Shown here: positions 44,330-51,939 of the stretch, piece by piece | Layout of the letters: each line of letters opens with the position of its first letter | Numbering within the stretch: the first letter of the stretch is position 1 | NCBI RefSeq assembly: GCF_030814225.1 | Contig: NZ_JAUSUR010000002.1 | Coordinates: forward strand, 310,001-374,000 | DNA from: Breznakia pachnodae | GTDB lineage: Bacteria > Bacillota_I > Bacilli_A > Erysipelotrichales > Erysipelotrichaceae | Direction of reading: 5' to 3' | Length of the DNA stretch: 64,000 nucleotides | Notes under the pieces: model-generated | Seen by the model: the letters and a program-made list of their open reading frames with translations, nothing else | Told to the model about the DNA's origin: nothing | Databases searched by the model: none | Translations under genes and position numbers: made by a program

Positions 44330-45181
44330 ATGTACAAGTCTTCATTAGTTTTAGAAGGTGGAGGAATGAGAGGAATCTATACTGCAGGTGTTCTTGATTT
44401 CTTTTTAGAAAAAGATATAGGGTTTGAAACAGTAATTGGTGTCAGTGCTGGTGCCTGCCATGCATGTAACTTTATATCAAAGCAAAAAGGTAGAAACTAT
44501 CATGTTAATACCGATTATTTAAAAGGAAGCAAATATCTAAGTTTTCGTAATTTAGTAAAAACTAAAAGTGCTTTTGGTATGGAATTTATCTTTGATGATA
44601 TTCCTAATAAACTTAACTTATTTGACTATGATGCATTTCATAATAGTAAGTCACAATTGATTACTGTATCTAGTAATGTAGAAACAGCTGAGCCATTCTA
44701 TCGTACGATTGTGAATATGTATACGGATGTTGATTATATTAAATCTAGTATATCTATTCCTTTGCTGGCTCCGATAGTTGAACTAGATGGTCGTAAGTTA
44801 TTGGATGGTGGTATTTGTGACTCTATTCCTATCGCTTATGCACAATCATTGGGTTATGAAAAGAATGTTGTAATTTTAACTCGTGATCCTTCTTATCGTA
44901 AAGGTAAAAATAATTTGATGCCTTTAATTCGAAGATCATTTAAGAACTATCCTAAGTTTATCAAAGCAGTTGAAAATCGACATATCAATTATAATAACAC
45001 TTTAAATTTAATTGATTTATTAAAAAGACAAAAGAAAGTGTTTGTAATACAACCAAAAGAAGAAGTGAAAATTTCTCAGTTAGAGAAAAATCTAGACAAA
45101 TTAAAAGGTCTTTATGATCAGGGATATGAAGATGCAAAATCATCTTACGATTCTCTATTAGAGTTTTTGACGCAAAAGTAG
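44330..45181 (+). CDS. Patatin-like phospholipase family protein
   Basis: 283 residues. The oxyanion-hole glycines are in LEGGGMRGIYTAGVL (8-22), the nucleophile Ser39 in GVSAG, and the catalytic Asp159 in LLDGGICD, so the Ser-Asp dyad is complete. No signal peptide is seen, so it is predicted to be a cytoplasmic or membrane-peripheral esterase/lipase of the bacterial RssA/YjjU-like group. The ATG at 44330 has AGAGGTG six bases upstream and is preferred to the GTG at 44321. It is convergent with recR and shares a terminator with it. Confidence 0.93.
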   Translation: MYKSSLVLEGGGMRGIYTAGVLDFFLEKDIGFETVIGVSAGACHACNFISKQKGRNYHVNTDYLKGSKYLSFRNLVKTKSAFGMEFIFDDIPNKLNLFDYDAFHNSKSQLITVSSNVETAEPFYRTIVNMYTDVDYIKSSISIPLLAPIVELDGRKLLDGGICDSIPIAYAQSLGYEKNVVILTRDPSYRKGKNNLMPLIRRSFKNYPKFIKAVENRHINYNNTLNLIDLLKRQKKVFVIQPKEEVKISQLEKNLDKLKGLYDQGYEDAKSSYDSLLEFLTQK

Positions 45182-45200
45182 CAGCTAACTTAGCTGCTAC
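45178..45200. terminator. Bidirectional terminator between the patatin gene and recR
   Basis: GTAGCAGCTAA-C-TTAGCTGCTAC is a nearly uninterrupted 11-bp stem. Plus-strand transcripts continue with TTTATTTTTATT, minus-strand ones with TTTTGCG. Both stop codons lie in its arms. Confidence 0.8.
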
Positions 45201-45790
45201 TTTATTTTTATTCTTCCTTCCATGGCTTTGATAATTGTAAGTTCATCTGCATAATCCAAATGACCACCCATTGGTAATCCATGAGCTAAACGAGTAACAG
45301 CAACTTCTCTGTTTTCTAATAGTTTAGAAATATACAGTGCTGTTGTCTCCCCTTCTACAGTTGGATTAGTTGCAATAATGATTTCCTGTGTCTCATCATT
45401 AATTCGATCCAGCAATGTCATTAGGTTGATATCATCAGGCATAATTCCCTTAGATGTTGATATCACACCATTTAAAACATGATAGACTCCATGATATTCA
45501 TTTGTCTTTTCCATTGCAATAACATCTTTTGGATGTTGTACAACACAGATGATATTCTTATTTCTACGATTATCCTTACATATCTCACATAAATTATCTT
45601 CTGATAAATTACCACAGCGTTCACAGTGATGAATGGAAGTTTTCAAATCTTCAAGACTTTGAATAAAGTCATTGATATCTTCTTCAGAGTATTCAAGCAT
45701 ATCAAAGGCATATCGCTCTGCACTCTTTAATCCAACTCCTGGTAATTTACGTAGACATTCAATTAAGTTTTCAAATTTTTTAGGATACAT
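45197..45790 (-). CDS. recR: Recombination mediator protein RecR
   Basis: 197 residues: an N-terminal helix-hairpin-helix (RKLPGVGLKSAERYA, 14-28), a four-cysteine zinc finger (Cys56, 59, 68, 71 in HCERCG and LCEICK), a Toprim domain (about 80-170, with IIIATNPTVEGETTALYIS) and a C-terminal tail. RecR works with RecF and RecO in loading RecA at gaps. Its start codon overlaps the ebfC stop by one base (TAATG), the classical dnaX-ebfC-recR arrangement. Confidence 0.97.
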   Translation of the reverse strand: MYPKKFENLIECLRKLPGVGLKSAERYAFDMLEYSEEDINDFIQSLEDLKTSIHHCERCGNLSEDNLCEICKDNRRNKNIICVVQHPKDVIAMEKTNEYHGVYHVLNGVISTSKGIMPDDINLMTLLDRINDETQEIIIATNPTVEGETTALYISKLLENREVAVTRLAHGLPMGGHLDYADELTIIKAMEGRIKIK

Positions 45791-46095
45791 TAAAACATTC
45801 CTGGAACATTCATTCCTGAAGTAAGAGATGCCATGCTTTCTTCTTTATCTTCAGTTGCCTGCGTTAATACATTATTAATTGCCATTTGAATCATTTCTTC
45901 AAGCATTTCTTTTCCATCTTCTAATAACTCTTCTTTTATTGATAGTTCTTCTACTTGAAATCCTCCATTTAAAGTTATTTCAACAACTCCACCACCAACG
46001 CTAGAAGTATATTTCTTTTGTTTAAGTTCACTTTCTGTTGTTTCTAAATCCTTTTGCATCTTTTGTGCTTGTTTCATTAATGCATTTAAATCCAT
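45790..46095 (-). CDS. ebfC: YbaB/EbfC-family nucleoid-associated protein
   Basis: 101 residues. An N-terminal helix MDLNALMKQAQKMQKDLETT is followed by the YTSSVGGGVVEITLNGGFQV beta core and a C-terminal helical stretch ending MNVPGMF. This small DNA-binding dimer is found next to dnaX and recR in most bacteria. It starts two bases after the dnaX stop behind AAGGAGGAC, and is translationally coupled to recR. Confidence 0.95.
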   Translation of the reverse strand: MDLNALMKQAQKMQKDLETTESELKQKKYTSSVGGGVVEITLNGGFQVEELSIKEELLEDGKEMLEEMIQMAINNVLTQATEDKEESMASLTSGMNVPGMF

Positions 46096-46097
46096 AC

Positions 46098-48056
46098 TTA
46101 GTCCTCCTTAATATCGATGTTTTGTCCAAATAGAATATTTAATGTTTCTATTTTCTCATCTTTCTTTTCAACTATTTCTTCTTCTATCTCAATTACAACA
46201 GGTGCTGGTAGTGCATTGATACGATGTTTATTTCTAAAATCTTCAACTACCCTTTCATATTGTATATTAGAGATAGCAAATACTTTTTTCTTTTTCTTTA
46301 GCAATTGATTAATAAATGGTAAGAATTCTTTTTGTTTATCCAAATCATTAATTTCATTTGCCTGTGCCTGTGAATTAGTACTTACGATGATAAACTTATC
46401 ACCACTAGCAATTATATCACTTGAGTCTAATAAGTTAGCATATTTCGCATATTCGATTTCCAAGCGATATTGACCAATATTTTGCATTTGCATACGGTCT
46501 TCTTCTTTTTCATTTTTATTTGCACTCACTAATAAACGTAAGATATATTCATCTTCAAGTGATTTAAATTCTTTCTTAGGTGCCTGACTCTCTTGTATTT
46601 CAACTACTTCTTCTAATGTTTCTATAATTTCATCATCTGTATCCGGCTCCATAATAATCATTGATTCATCATGGTCAGTTATTATTTCAGATGGCTGAGA
46701 ATCTTCTCCCTGTGATTTAGGATTAATATGTTCATCTTCTGATGGCATTGTTTCCTGAGGTACTGTTTCAATAATAGGTTCTGCTTCTATATTTGTAATA
46801 GGTTCTTCTATTATCTTTGGTTCTTCCCTACTAATTGATTCTACTTGAGGTGTTACTTCTTCCTCTTGAATAGGTTCTTCTATAGAAGGTGTAACTACAA
46901 CCTCTGGTTTAGTTATTACTTCTGGCTGTTTTTCTCTTGGTTGTTCTACACGTAATGTAGGTGTTTCTACAAATGTTTCACGTGAAACAATTTCCATCAT
47001 TTTTAATAAAGCAATCTCTAAATATGATATTACTGTAGTAGCATAACGATATTTTTCATAACTATCCATTAGAATATCAATCATTGCCAGACTTTCTTTT
47101 GTTGAATTGTCTTTACTTAATTGATTCATTTCATCTACAGTCATGATTGATAACATACTTGAATCTTTAGTATAATCATAGATTACTTTTTCTTTTAATA
47201 TTTCTACCATATCGTTTGTCAGACGTTTGATATCAATTCCTCTTTGATCCCATGTATCCAATTTATTCATTAAATCAGCTGTTTGTTTGTTTTTAACAAA
47301 TTCAAATACTTCCAGTTTTTCACTAGTAGTTAAGATACCATAAATATCAAATATATCATTTACTTTAATTAGCTCTGGTGCATATGCATAACACTGATCA
47401 AGAATACTTAGAGCATCTCTCATTCCACCATCTGCTAATTCAGCAATCACTGGTAATACTCCATCCTCACAAGTGATATTTTCTTGTTTACAAATATAAT
47501 CTAGTCTTCCTATAATATCGTTCTTATGAACTTTCGAGAAATCAAATCTTTGACATCTTGAAATAATTGTAGGTAAAACTTTGTAAGGTTCTGTGGTAGC
47601 AAGGATAAAGATAACATGTGCTGGTGGTTCTTCTATGGTTTTTAGTAATGCATTATATGCACCTTGTGACATCATATGAACCTCATCAATAATATATATC
47701 TTATACTTTCCTTTAATTGGAGCATATTTTACTTTATCAATTAAGTTACGAGCTTCCTCTACCCCATTGTTGCTTGCCGCATCAATTTCTACGATATCTG
47801 GATGTGTTCCATCAGCAGCAGCTAAACAGTTACTACAGTGACCACATGGTTTATTTTCATTTTCACAGTTTACTGCTTTTGCGAATATTTTAGCAGTCGA
47901 TGTCTTTCCTGTACCTCTAGGTCCACAAAATAAATATGCATGTGCAATCTTATTATTATGCACTGCATTTTCAAGTGTTTTTATAATATGTTTTTGTCCT
48001 GCCATATCTTCAAAATTATCAGGACGATATGTTCTATATAACGCCTTGTATGCCAT
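46098..48056 (-). CDS. dnaX: DNA polymerase III subunits gamma/tau
   Basis: 652 residues: an AAA+ clamp-loader domain (1-365) with the P-loop GPRGTGKT (45-52), a zinc module with Cys64, 71, 74 and 77, a Walker B region IIDEVHMM and the sensor ILATTEP. A disordered Pro/Glu/Ile-rich linker (about 366-500) is followed by a C-terminal tau domain. It loads the DnaN clamp and couples polymerases to the helicase. A perfect parS site is embedded in codons 356-361 (VSRETF) at the start of the disordered linker, where sequence constraint is low. It heads the dnaX-ebfC-recR operon. Confidence 0.96.
   Translation of the reverse strand: MAYKALYRTYRPDNFEDMAGQKHIIKTLENAVHNNKIAHAYLFCGPRGTGKTSTAKIFAKAVNCENENKPCGHCSNCLAAADGTHPDIVEIDAASNNGVEEARNLIDKVKYAPIKGKYKIYIIDEVHMMSQGAYNALLKTIEEPPAHVIFILATTEPYKVLPTIISRCQRFDFSKVHKNDIIGRLDYICKQENITCEDGVLPVIAELADGGMRDALSILDQCYAYAPELIKVNDIFDIYGILTTSEKLEVFEFVKNKQTADLMNKLDTWDQRGIDIKRLTNDMVEILKEKVIYDYTKDSSMLSIMTVDEMNQLSKDNSTKESLAMIDILMDSYEKYRYATTVISYLEIALLKMMEIVSRETFVETPTLRVEQPREKQPEVITKPEVVVTPSIEEPIQEEEVTPQVESISREEPKIIEEPITNIEAEPIIETVPQETMPSEDEHINPKSQGEDSQPSEIITDHDESMIIMEPDTDDEIIETLEEVVEIQESQAPKKEFKSLEDEYILRLLVSANKNEKEEDRMQMQNIGQYRLEIEYAKYANLLDSSDIIASGDKFIIVSTNSQAQANEINDLDKQKEFLPFINQLLKKKKKVFAISNIQYERVVEDFRNKHRINALPAPVVIEIEEEIVEKKDEKIETLNILFGQNIDIKED
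46974..46989. promoter_or_regulatory. parS centromere site 1 (inside dnaX)
   Basis: TGTTTCACGTGAAACA, a perfect 16-bp palindrome identical to a Bacillus parS variant; it is bound by ParB/Spo0J for chromosome segregation. The binding protein's gene is not in the window. Confidence 0.9.
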
Positions 48057-48118
48057 AGGTTCTACCTTCTTTCTTCAAGTTCTATTATAACAAATTTAGA
48101 TACCCTAAACTATATAAA

Positions 48119-48139
48119 AAACAAGAACAATGTTCTTGT

Positions 48140-48141
<2 letters not shown>
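48119..48141 (-). terminator. Terminator of tadA
   Basis: On the minus strand AACAAGAAC-ATT-GTTCTTGTT is followed by TTTTATA; the tadA stop overlaps the upstream arm. dnaX, 63 bases further on, therefore probably has its own promoter. Confidence 0.75.
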
Positions 48142-48604
<463 letters not shown>

Positions 48605-48616
48605 TCACAGATAAAT

Positions 48617-48702
48617 TAAAAGCTACCACACACACTAGAGCTTCCACGTGGCTGCTTCGTTCCCGATCTGACCAGATTAGTTAGTTAATGTTGTAGTAGC
48701 AT
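48617..48702 (-). ncRNA. ffs: Small signal recognition particle RNA (4.5S-like)
   Basis: The minus strand reads GCTACTACA near the 5' end, pairing with TGTGGTAGC near the 3' end. In between is the SRP core: CTGGTCAG and GAAGCAGCC form the asymmetric Ffh-binding loop, capped by a GGAA tetraloop, as in bacterial SRP RNA. A TTTTAATTT tract follows the closing helix. The size is about 86 bases and no Alu domain is visible, so it is the short form. The RNA binds Ffh and directs membrane-protein targeting. The promoter is at 48707-48734. The ends are approximate. Confidence 0.9.
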
Positions 48703-48706
48703 TGTT

Positions 48707-48734
48707 ATTGTACCATATCATATAAATTTTTCAA
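48707..48734 (-). promoter_or_regulatory. Promoter of the SRP RNA gene
   Basis: On the minus strand TTGAAA (48729-48734), 16 bases, TACAAT (48707-48712), about 7 bases before the start of the RNA's closing helix. Confidence 0.75.
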
Positions 48735-48792
48735 GAGATAATTCCATCTCATTTAAACAAATATACTATCTACTTTTTGCTAACTATTATTC

Positions 48793-48820
48793 ATTCAATT
48801 TTCTATTAAGAAAATTGAAT
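48793..48820. repeat. 12-4-12 inverted repeat upstream of the 128-residue gene
   Basis: ATTCAATTTTCT-ATTA-AGAAAATTGAAT is a perfect inverted repeat. Its right arm contains TTGAAT, 17 bases before TACTGT, a plausible -35/-10 pair, so it may be an operator. No T run follows, so it is not an obvious terminator. Confidence 0.5.
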
Positions 48821-48867
48821 ATAGATAGCTAGTATGATACTGTTTAATTGAGAAAGGATATTACATT

Positions 48868-49254
48868 ATGAAAGAAAAAGTTGAATTTAAGAATATGTAT
48901 TTTGATAAAGATAATAAAACATTTACTATCCTAAAAGGTAAAAAAGGAACTTATTCCTATACTGATATTGTTAAATGTTATGTTGCCAACGATGATGCAA
49001 AATTTGAAGGTAAAGAAGAACCATTTAAACATACTGTTATTGGAGATGTTCTTCAACCCCTTGTATTCACTAATAAGTATGTTTATGTAGGTGTAATATT
49101 TGAAATGAAAGATCATTCTAAAATCTATGTATATGTTTCTGATGATAAAACTCCTGTTCAAACATTGCAGTATTATGAAGATAAAAGAAATGCTGATGAT
49201 ATAAAGGCATTTACTAAAAACATAATTAGTAAATATAATCCAACTAGTAACTAG
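48868..49254 (+). CDS. Hypothetical protein, 128 residues
   Basis: I do not recognise this gene. The product begins MKEKVEFKNMYFDKDNKTF and has alternating beta-strand patterns (VYVGVIFEMKDHSKIYVYV) and a C-terminal helix, with no signal peptide or membrane helix. The shape is like a small PH-type or beta-sandwich domain, but this is only an impression. GAGAAAGGAT precedes the start. Its TAG stop (49252-49254) lies inside the 32-bp palindrome that carries the second parS site. It is transcribed against replication. Confidence 0.7.
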   Translation: MKEKVEFKNMYFDKDNKTFTILKGKKGTYSYTDIVKCYVANDDAKFEGKEEPFKHTVIGDVLQPLVFTNKYVYVGVIFEMKDHSKIYVYVSDDKTPVQTLQYYEDKRNADDIKAFTKNIISKYNPTSN

Positions 49255-49279
49255 ATGTTTCACGTGAAACATCTAGTTA
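49248..49279. repeat. 32-bp perfect palindrome carrying parS site 2, between convergent frames
   Basis: The parS palindrome is extended on both sides by TAACTAGA / TCTAGTTA, giving 16 + 16 perfectly complementary bases. The TAG stop of the plus-strand gene (49252-49254) and the TAA stop of the minus-strand pseudogene (49277-49279) lie within its two arms. As RNA it would form a 14-16 bp hairpin, so it might also act as a weak bidirectional terminator, though no T run follows. Confidence 0.85.
49256..49271. promoter_or_regulatory. parS centromere site 2
   Basis: TGTTTCACGTGAAACA, a perfect match at the centre of the longer palindrome at 49248-49279. Confidence 0.9.
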
Positions 49280-49727
49280 TCTATTAAATAATTTAATTGC
49301 GATAGTTATACATATAGCTTCCTTATAAAGTGATTCATCATAAACATCACATTCAATACATCTATCAAACCGAGCTTTTATATAATTTATTTTAAATAAA
49401 GTTGTTTCGTTGTCAACAATCGTATAATTATATATATCATGTCTAATAATTTCCAATTAAGATTATCAAAATAATATCTTATTCCCGTATAAGGAAACTT
49501 TTGTAGTAAATCAAAAGTTTTTTTCCTTTTATACTTATTTGAAAACTAGTCTTAAATAAATAGAATCCATTTGTAATATTTCCAACTAATCTATCTTTTG
49601 AATCATATAAATCAAAATCAACTGTAAGCCACATATCCTCATTACTTAATCTATATAGCAACACTTCATTTTCATCATATATTAAAAAATTATTTTTCAT
49701 GTTTTCTCTTCTAATAAATAGTTTCAT
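49277..49727 (-). pseudogene. LURP-one-related (LOR) protein gene, broken by two frameshifts
   Basis: The first 82 codons (MKLFIRRENMKNNFLIYDEN, ...DFDLYDSKDRLVGNI, ...FYLFKTSFQISIKGK) are the N-terminal half of a LOR-type beta barrel and end at TAA (49479). Beyond it the family's second half continues in other frames: first YYFDNLNWKLL, then from about 49441 HDIYNYTIVDNETTLFKI and CDVYDESLYKEAICITIAIK up to a TAA at 49277-49279. Two shifts, each equivalent to one lost base, restore one continuous protein of about 150 residues, the normal family length. LOR proteins are small cytoplasmic proteins of unknown function. Sequencing error is an alternative, but two shifts in 60 bases favour real decay. 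Confidence 0.75.
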
Positions 49728-49768
49728 GTTTTCATTATATCATCAAATAGTATTTACATTATTACAAA

Positions 49769-49784
49769 TGTTTCACGTGAAACA
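49769..49784. promoter_or_regulatory. parS centromere site 3
   Basis: TGTTTCACGTGAAACA, a perfect match upstream of the LOR pseudogene and immediately past the GNAT terminator. Confidence 0.9.
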
Positions 49785-49812
49785 TAAAAGACACCTACAA
49801 TTGTAAGTGTCT
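49783..49812 (-). terminator. Terminator of the GNAT gene
   Basis: On the minus strand AGACACTTAC-AATT-GTAGGTGTCT is followed by TTTAT; it overlaps the GNAT stop and abuts parS site 3. Confidence 0.8.
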
Positions 49813-50356
49813 AATCTAATTCTTTTATCATTCCTATAAAAGCAAATGTATTTTCACTATATTCTTTATCTCCATACATTCCAGTAATTTTATTGAAACC
49901 TTCTTTAATCCAAAAATTAAGACCTTTCCAGTTTTTTAAATATACTCCTATTCCCATTTTAGTATAGTTTGTATTCCTAACTTCATTACCTAATACATTA
50001 ATAACTTCTTTAGCATATCCTTTTGATTGATATTCATTATCAATTACAAATAATCCTATCCATAATACATCAGGTGTAGGATATCCTAAATATAAATCAA
50101 TAAATCCAATAATTGTATTATCCAAATAAATTGACTTAAATCGATGATTCTCTTTAGAAGCATTCTCTACTGGAGGTAAATCTCCTTCTAATATACCTTT
50201 ACGTATATAATCATCAGTAAATGCATCACCTTCTAATAATTCTTTATCTGTCCATGAATCACAAATTTTCTTTAATTGTTGTTCCTCTTCTATTACTGCA
50301 TCTTTTATAACCAAACGATCTGAAGTAAGATTTCCTAACAAAAGTTTATTCTTCAT
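49811..50356 (-). CDS. GNAT-family N-acetyltransferase
   Basis: 181 residues. The C-terminal two thirds have the GNAT order: beta strands with IIGFIDLYLGYPTPDVLWIG, then the acetyl-CoA loop segment VIDNEYQSKGYAKEVINVLG (motif A, QxxGxA type) and the WIKEGFNKITGMYGDKEY segment. It most resembles acetyltransferases of the RimJ/RimL group, but the substrate is unknown. It lies 18 bases downstream of serS on the same strand and may be read from the serS T-box transcript. Confidence 0.85.
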   Translation of the reverse strand: MKNKLLLGNLTSDRLVIKDAVIEEEQQLKKICDSWTDKELLEGDAFTDDYIRKGILEGDLPPVENASKENHRFKSIYLDNTIIGFIDLYLGYPTPDVLWIGLFVIDNEYQSKGYAKEVINVLGNEVRNTNYTKMGIGVYLKNWKGLNFWIKEGFNKITGMYGDKEYSENTFAFIGMIKELD

Positions 50357-50374
50357 CCTTGAATTTACCTTTTC

Positions 50375-51661
50375 TTATTGATTAGGTACCAGTCTTTTCT
50401 TACCACCCATATATGGTTGTAAGACTTCAGGAATATCAACTGATCCATCTTCATTTAAGTTATTTTCTAAGAATGCAATTAACATACGTGGTGGAGCTAC
50501 TACTGTATTATTTAATGTATGAGGGAAATATTTTCCATCTTCCCCATCAACTCTAATCTTTAATCTTCTAGATTGAGCATCTGTAAGATTTGAACAACTT
50601 CCTACTTCAAAATACTTTTGTTGTCTTGGACTCCATGCTTCTACATCAACACTCTTGCTCTTTAAATCAGCTAAGTCACCTGAACAACATTCAAGTACAC
50701 GAACTGGAATATCTAAACTGCGGAATAAGTCTACTGTATTTGTATATAGTTTTTCAAACCACATTGGACTTTCTTCTGGTTTACATACAACAATCATTTC
50801 TTGTTTTTCGAATTGGTGAATACGATATACTCCTCTTTCTTCTAAACCATGTGCTCCTTTTTCTTTACGGAAACATGGAGAATAACTAGTGTAGTTTTGA
50901 GGTAATGTTTTTTCATCAATAATTGTATCGATGAATTTACCAATCATAGAGTGTTCACTTGTTCCAATAAGATATAAGTCTTCACCTTCTATTTTATACA
51001 TCATACTTTCCATTTCATTGAAACTCATAACTCCAGTAACAACGTTACTTCTAATCATGAATGGTGGTACACAATATGTAAACCCACGATCAATCATAAA
51101 GTCTCTTGCATATGTGATTACTGCTGAATGAAGTCTGGCAATATCACCCATTAAATAATAGAATCCATTACCTGCAACTTTTCTAGCACTATCTAAATCA
51201 ATACCATCAAAAGTTTCCATAATGTCTACATGATAAGGAATTTCAAACGCAGGTACTACTGGATCACCAATAATTTCACGTTCAACATTTTCACTATCAT
51301 CTTTTCCAATTGGAACACTATCATCAATCATATTTGGAATAATCATCATGATTTCTTTTACTCTAGCCTGTACTTCTTCTCCACGAACTTCTAATCCACT
51401 TAGTTCATCAGCAATCGATTTTACTTCTTCTTTTATCTTTTGTGCTTCTTCTTTTTTTCCTTGGCCCATCAAGGCTCCAATTTCTTTACTAATTTTATTT
51501 CGCTTAGAGCGAAGTTCATCTACTCTTGTCTGAACTTGTCTGCTTTCTTTATCCAAAGTAACAACTTCATCAACTAGTTCTAATTTACTGTCTTGAAATT
51601 TCTTTTTAATATTTTCTTTTACTGCATCTGGGTTTTCTCTTAAAAATTTAATATCGATCAT
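50375..51661 (-). CDS. serS: Seryl-tRNA synthetase
   Basis: 428-residue class II synthetase that charges tRNA-Ser, and tRNA-Sec where present. The N-terminal coiled-coil arm (about 30-105, rich in Lys/Glu, SRQVQTRVDELRSKRNKISK) binds the long variable arm. The class II motifs are visible as SPCFRKEKGAHG (motif 2), YRIHQFEKQEM, and the C-terminal LNNTVVAPPRMLIAFLEN (motif 3). Start MIDIKFLRENPDAVKENI behind AAAGGAGG. Expression is controlled by the T-box leader upstream. Confidence 0.97.
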   Translation of the reverse strand: MIDIKFLRENPDAVKENIKKKFQDSKLELVDEVVTLDKESRQVQTRVDELRSKRNKISKEIGALMGQGKKEEAQKIKEEVKSIADELSGLEVRGEEVQARVKEIMMIIPNMIDDSVPIGKDDSENVEREIIGDPVVPAFEIPYHVDIMETFDGIDLDSARKVAGNGFYYLMGDIARLHSAVITYARDFMIDRGFTYCVPPFMIRSNVVTGVMSFNEMESMMYKIEGEDLYLIGTSEHSMIGKFIDTIIDEKTLPQNYTSYSPCFRKEKGAHGLEERGVYRIHQFEKQEMIVVCKPEESPMWFEKLYTNTVDLFRSLDIPVRVLECCSGDLADLKSKSVDVEAWSPRQQKYFEVGSCSNLTDAQSRRLKIRVDGEDGKYFPHTLNNTVVAPPRMLIAFLENNLNEDGSVDIPEVLQPYMGGKKRLVPNQ

Positions 51662-51680
51662 TATATAATCCTCCTTTTAA

Positions 51681-51736
51681 TAAAAGAAAAGAAGGATGGC
51701 ATAAAGGGACGTCTTTGACGTGTTGCCACCCTTCTT
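51681..51736 (-). terminator. T-box terminator hairpin of serS
   Basis: On the minus strand AAGAAGGGTGGCA and TGCCATCCTTCTT form a continuous 13-bp stem (one G-U), followed by TTCTTTTA. It is mutually exclusive with the antiterminator. Confidence 0.88.
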
Positions 51737-51897
51737 CAACAATTAAGTTCTCAAAGTTATAACGTAACTACCGTAATTGAATACTATATTTCTTCAATTC
51801 ACTCCAAGGTTGATTTCATTAAACTCACACATTGATTTACACCATCCATCAATTCTCTTTGCTGCTGTATTTAATTACTTATCCTCTTCATCGCTTT
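51681..51897 (-). promoter_or_regulatory. T-box riboswitch (seryl) of serS
   Basis: The leader contains the T-box core AAGGG-TGGCAAC-ACGTC-AAA-GACGT-CCCTT, which folds as the antiterminator with its seven-base bulge. TGGC in the bulge would pair with GCCA, fitting the G73 discriminator of tRNA-Ser. The alternative terminator stem uses the same AAGGGTGGCA. Upstream is a stem I region with AGAGAATTGATGG. A possible specifier triplet TCA (Ser) lies at 51811-51813 in GAAATCAACC, but I have not folded the stem. Uncharged tRNA-Ser should induce serS and perhaps the GNAT gene. Confidence 0.88.
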
Positions 51898-51903
51898 ATC
51901 TAA

Positions 51904-51932
51904 TTTATACCTTATTACTAAGACACTGTCAA
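51904..51932 (-). promoter_or_regulatory. Sigma-A promoter of the serS T-box unit
   Basis: On the minus strand TTGACA (51927-51932), 17 bases, TATAAA (51904-51909). The -35 begins only 7 bases after the gyrA stop, and no gyrA terminator is visible between them. Confidence 0.85.
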
Positions 51933-51939
51933 TTAATTT

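Noticed and set aside
46297..46312. Run of A residues in dnaX (AAGAAAAAGAAAAAAG on the minus strand) as a programmed gamma/tau frameshift site
   Set aside because: It lies close to the C-terminus rather than at the end of the AAA+ domain, and no stimulating hairpin is obvious, so a gamma product of the usual size would not result.
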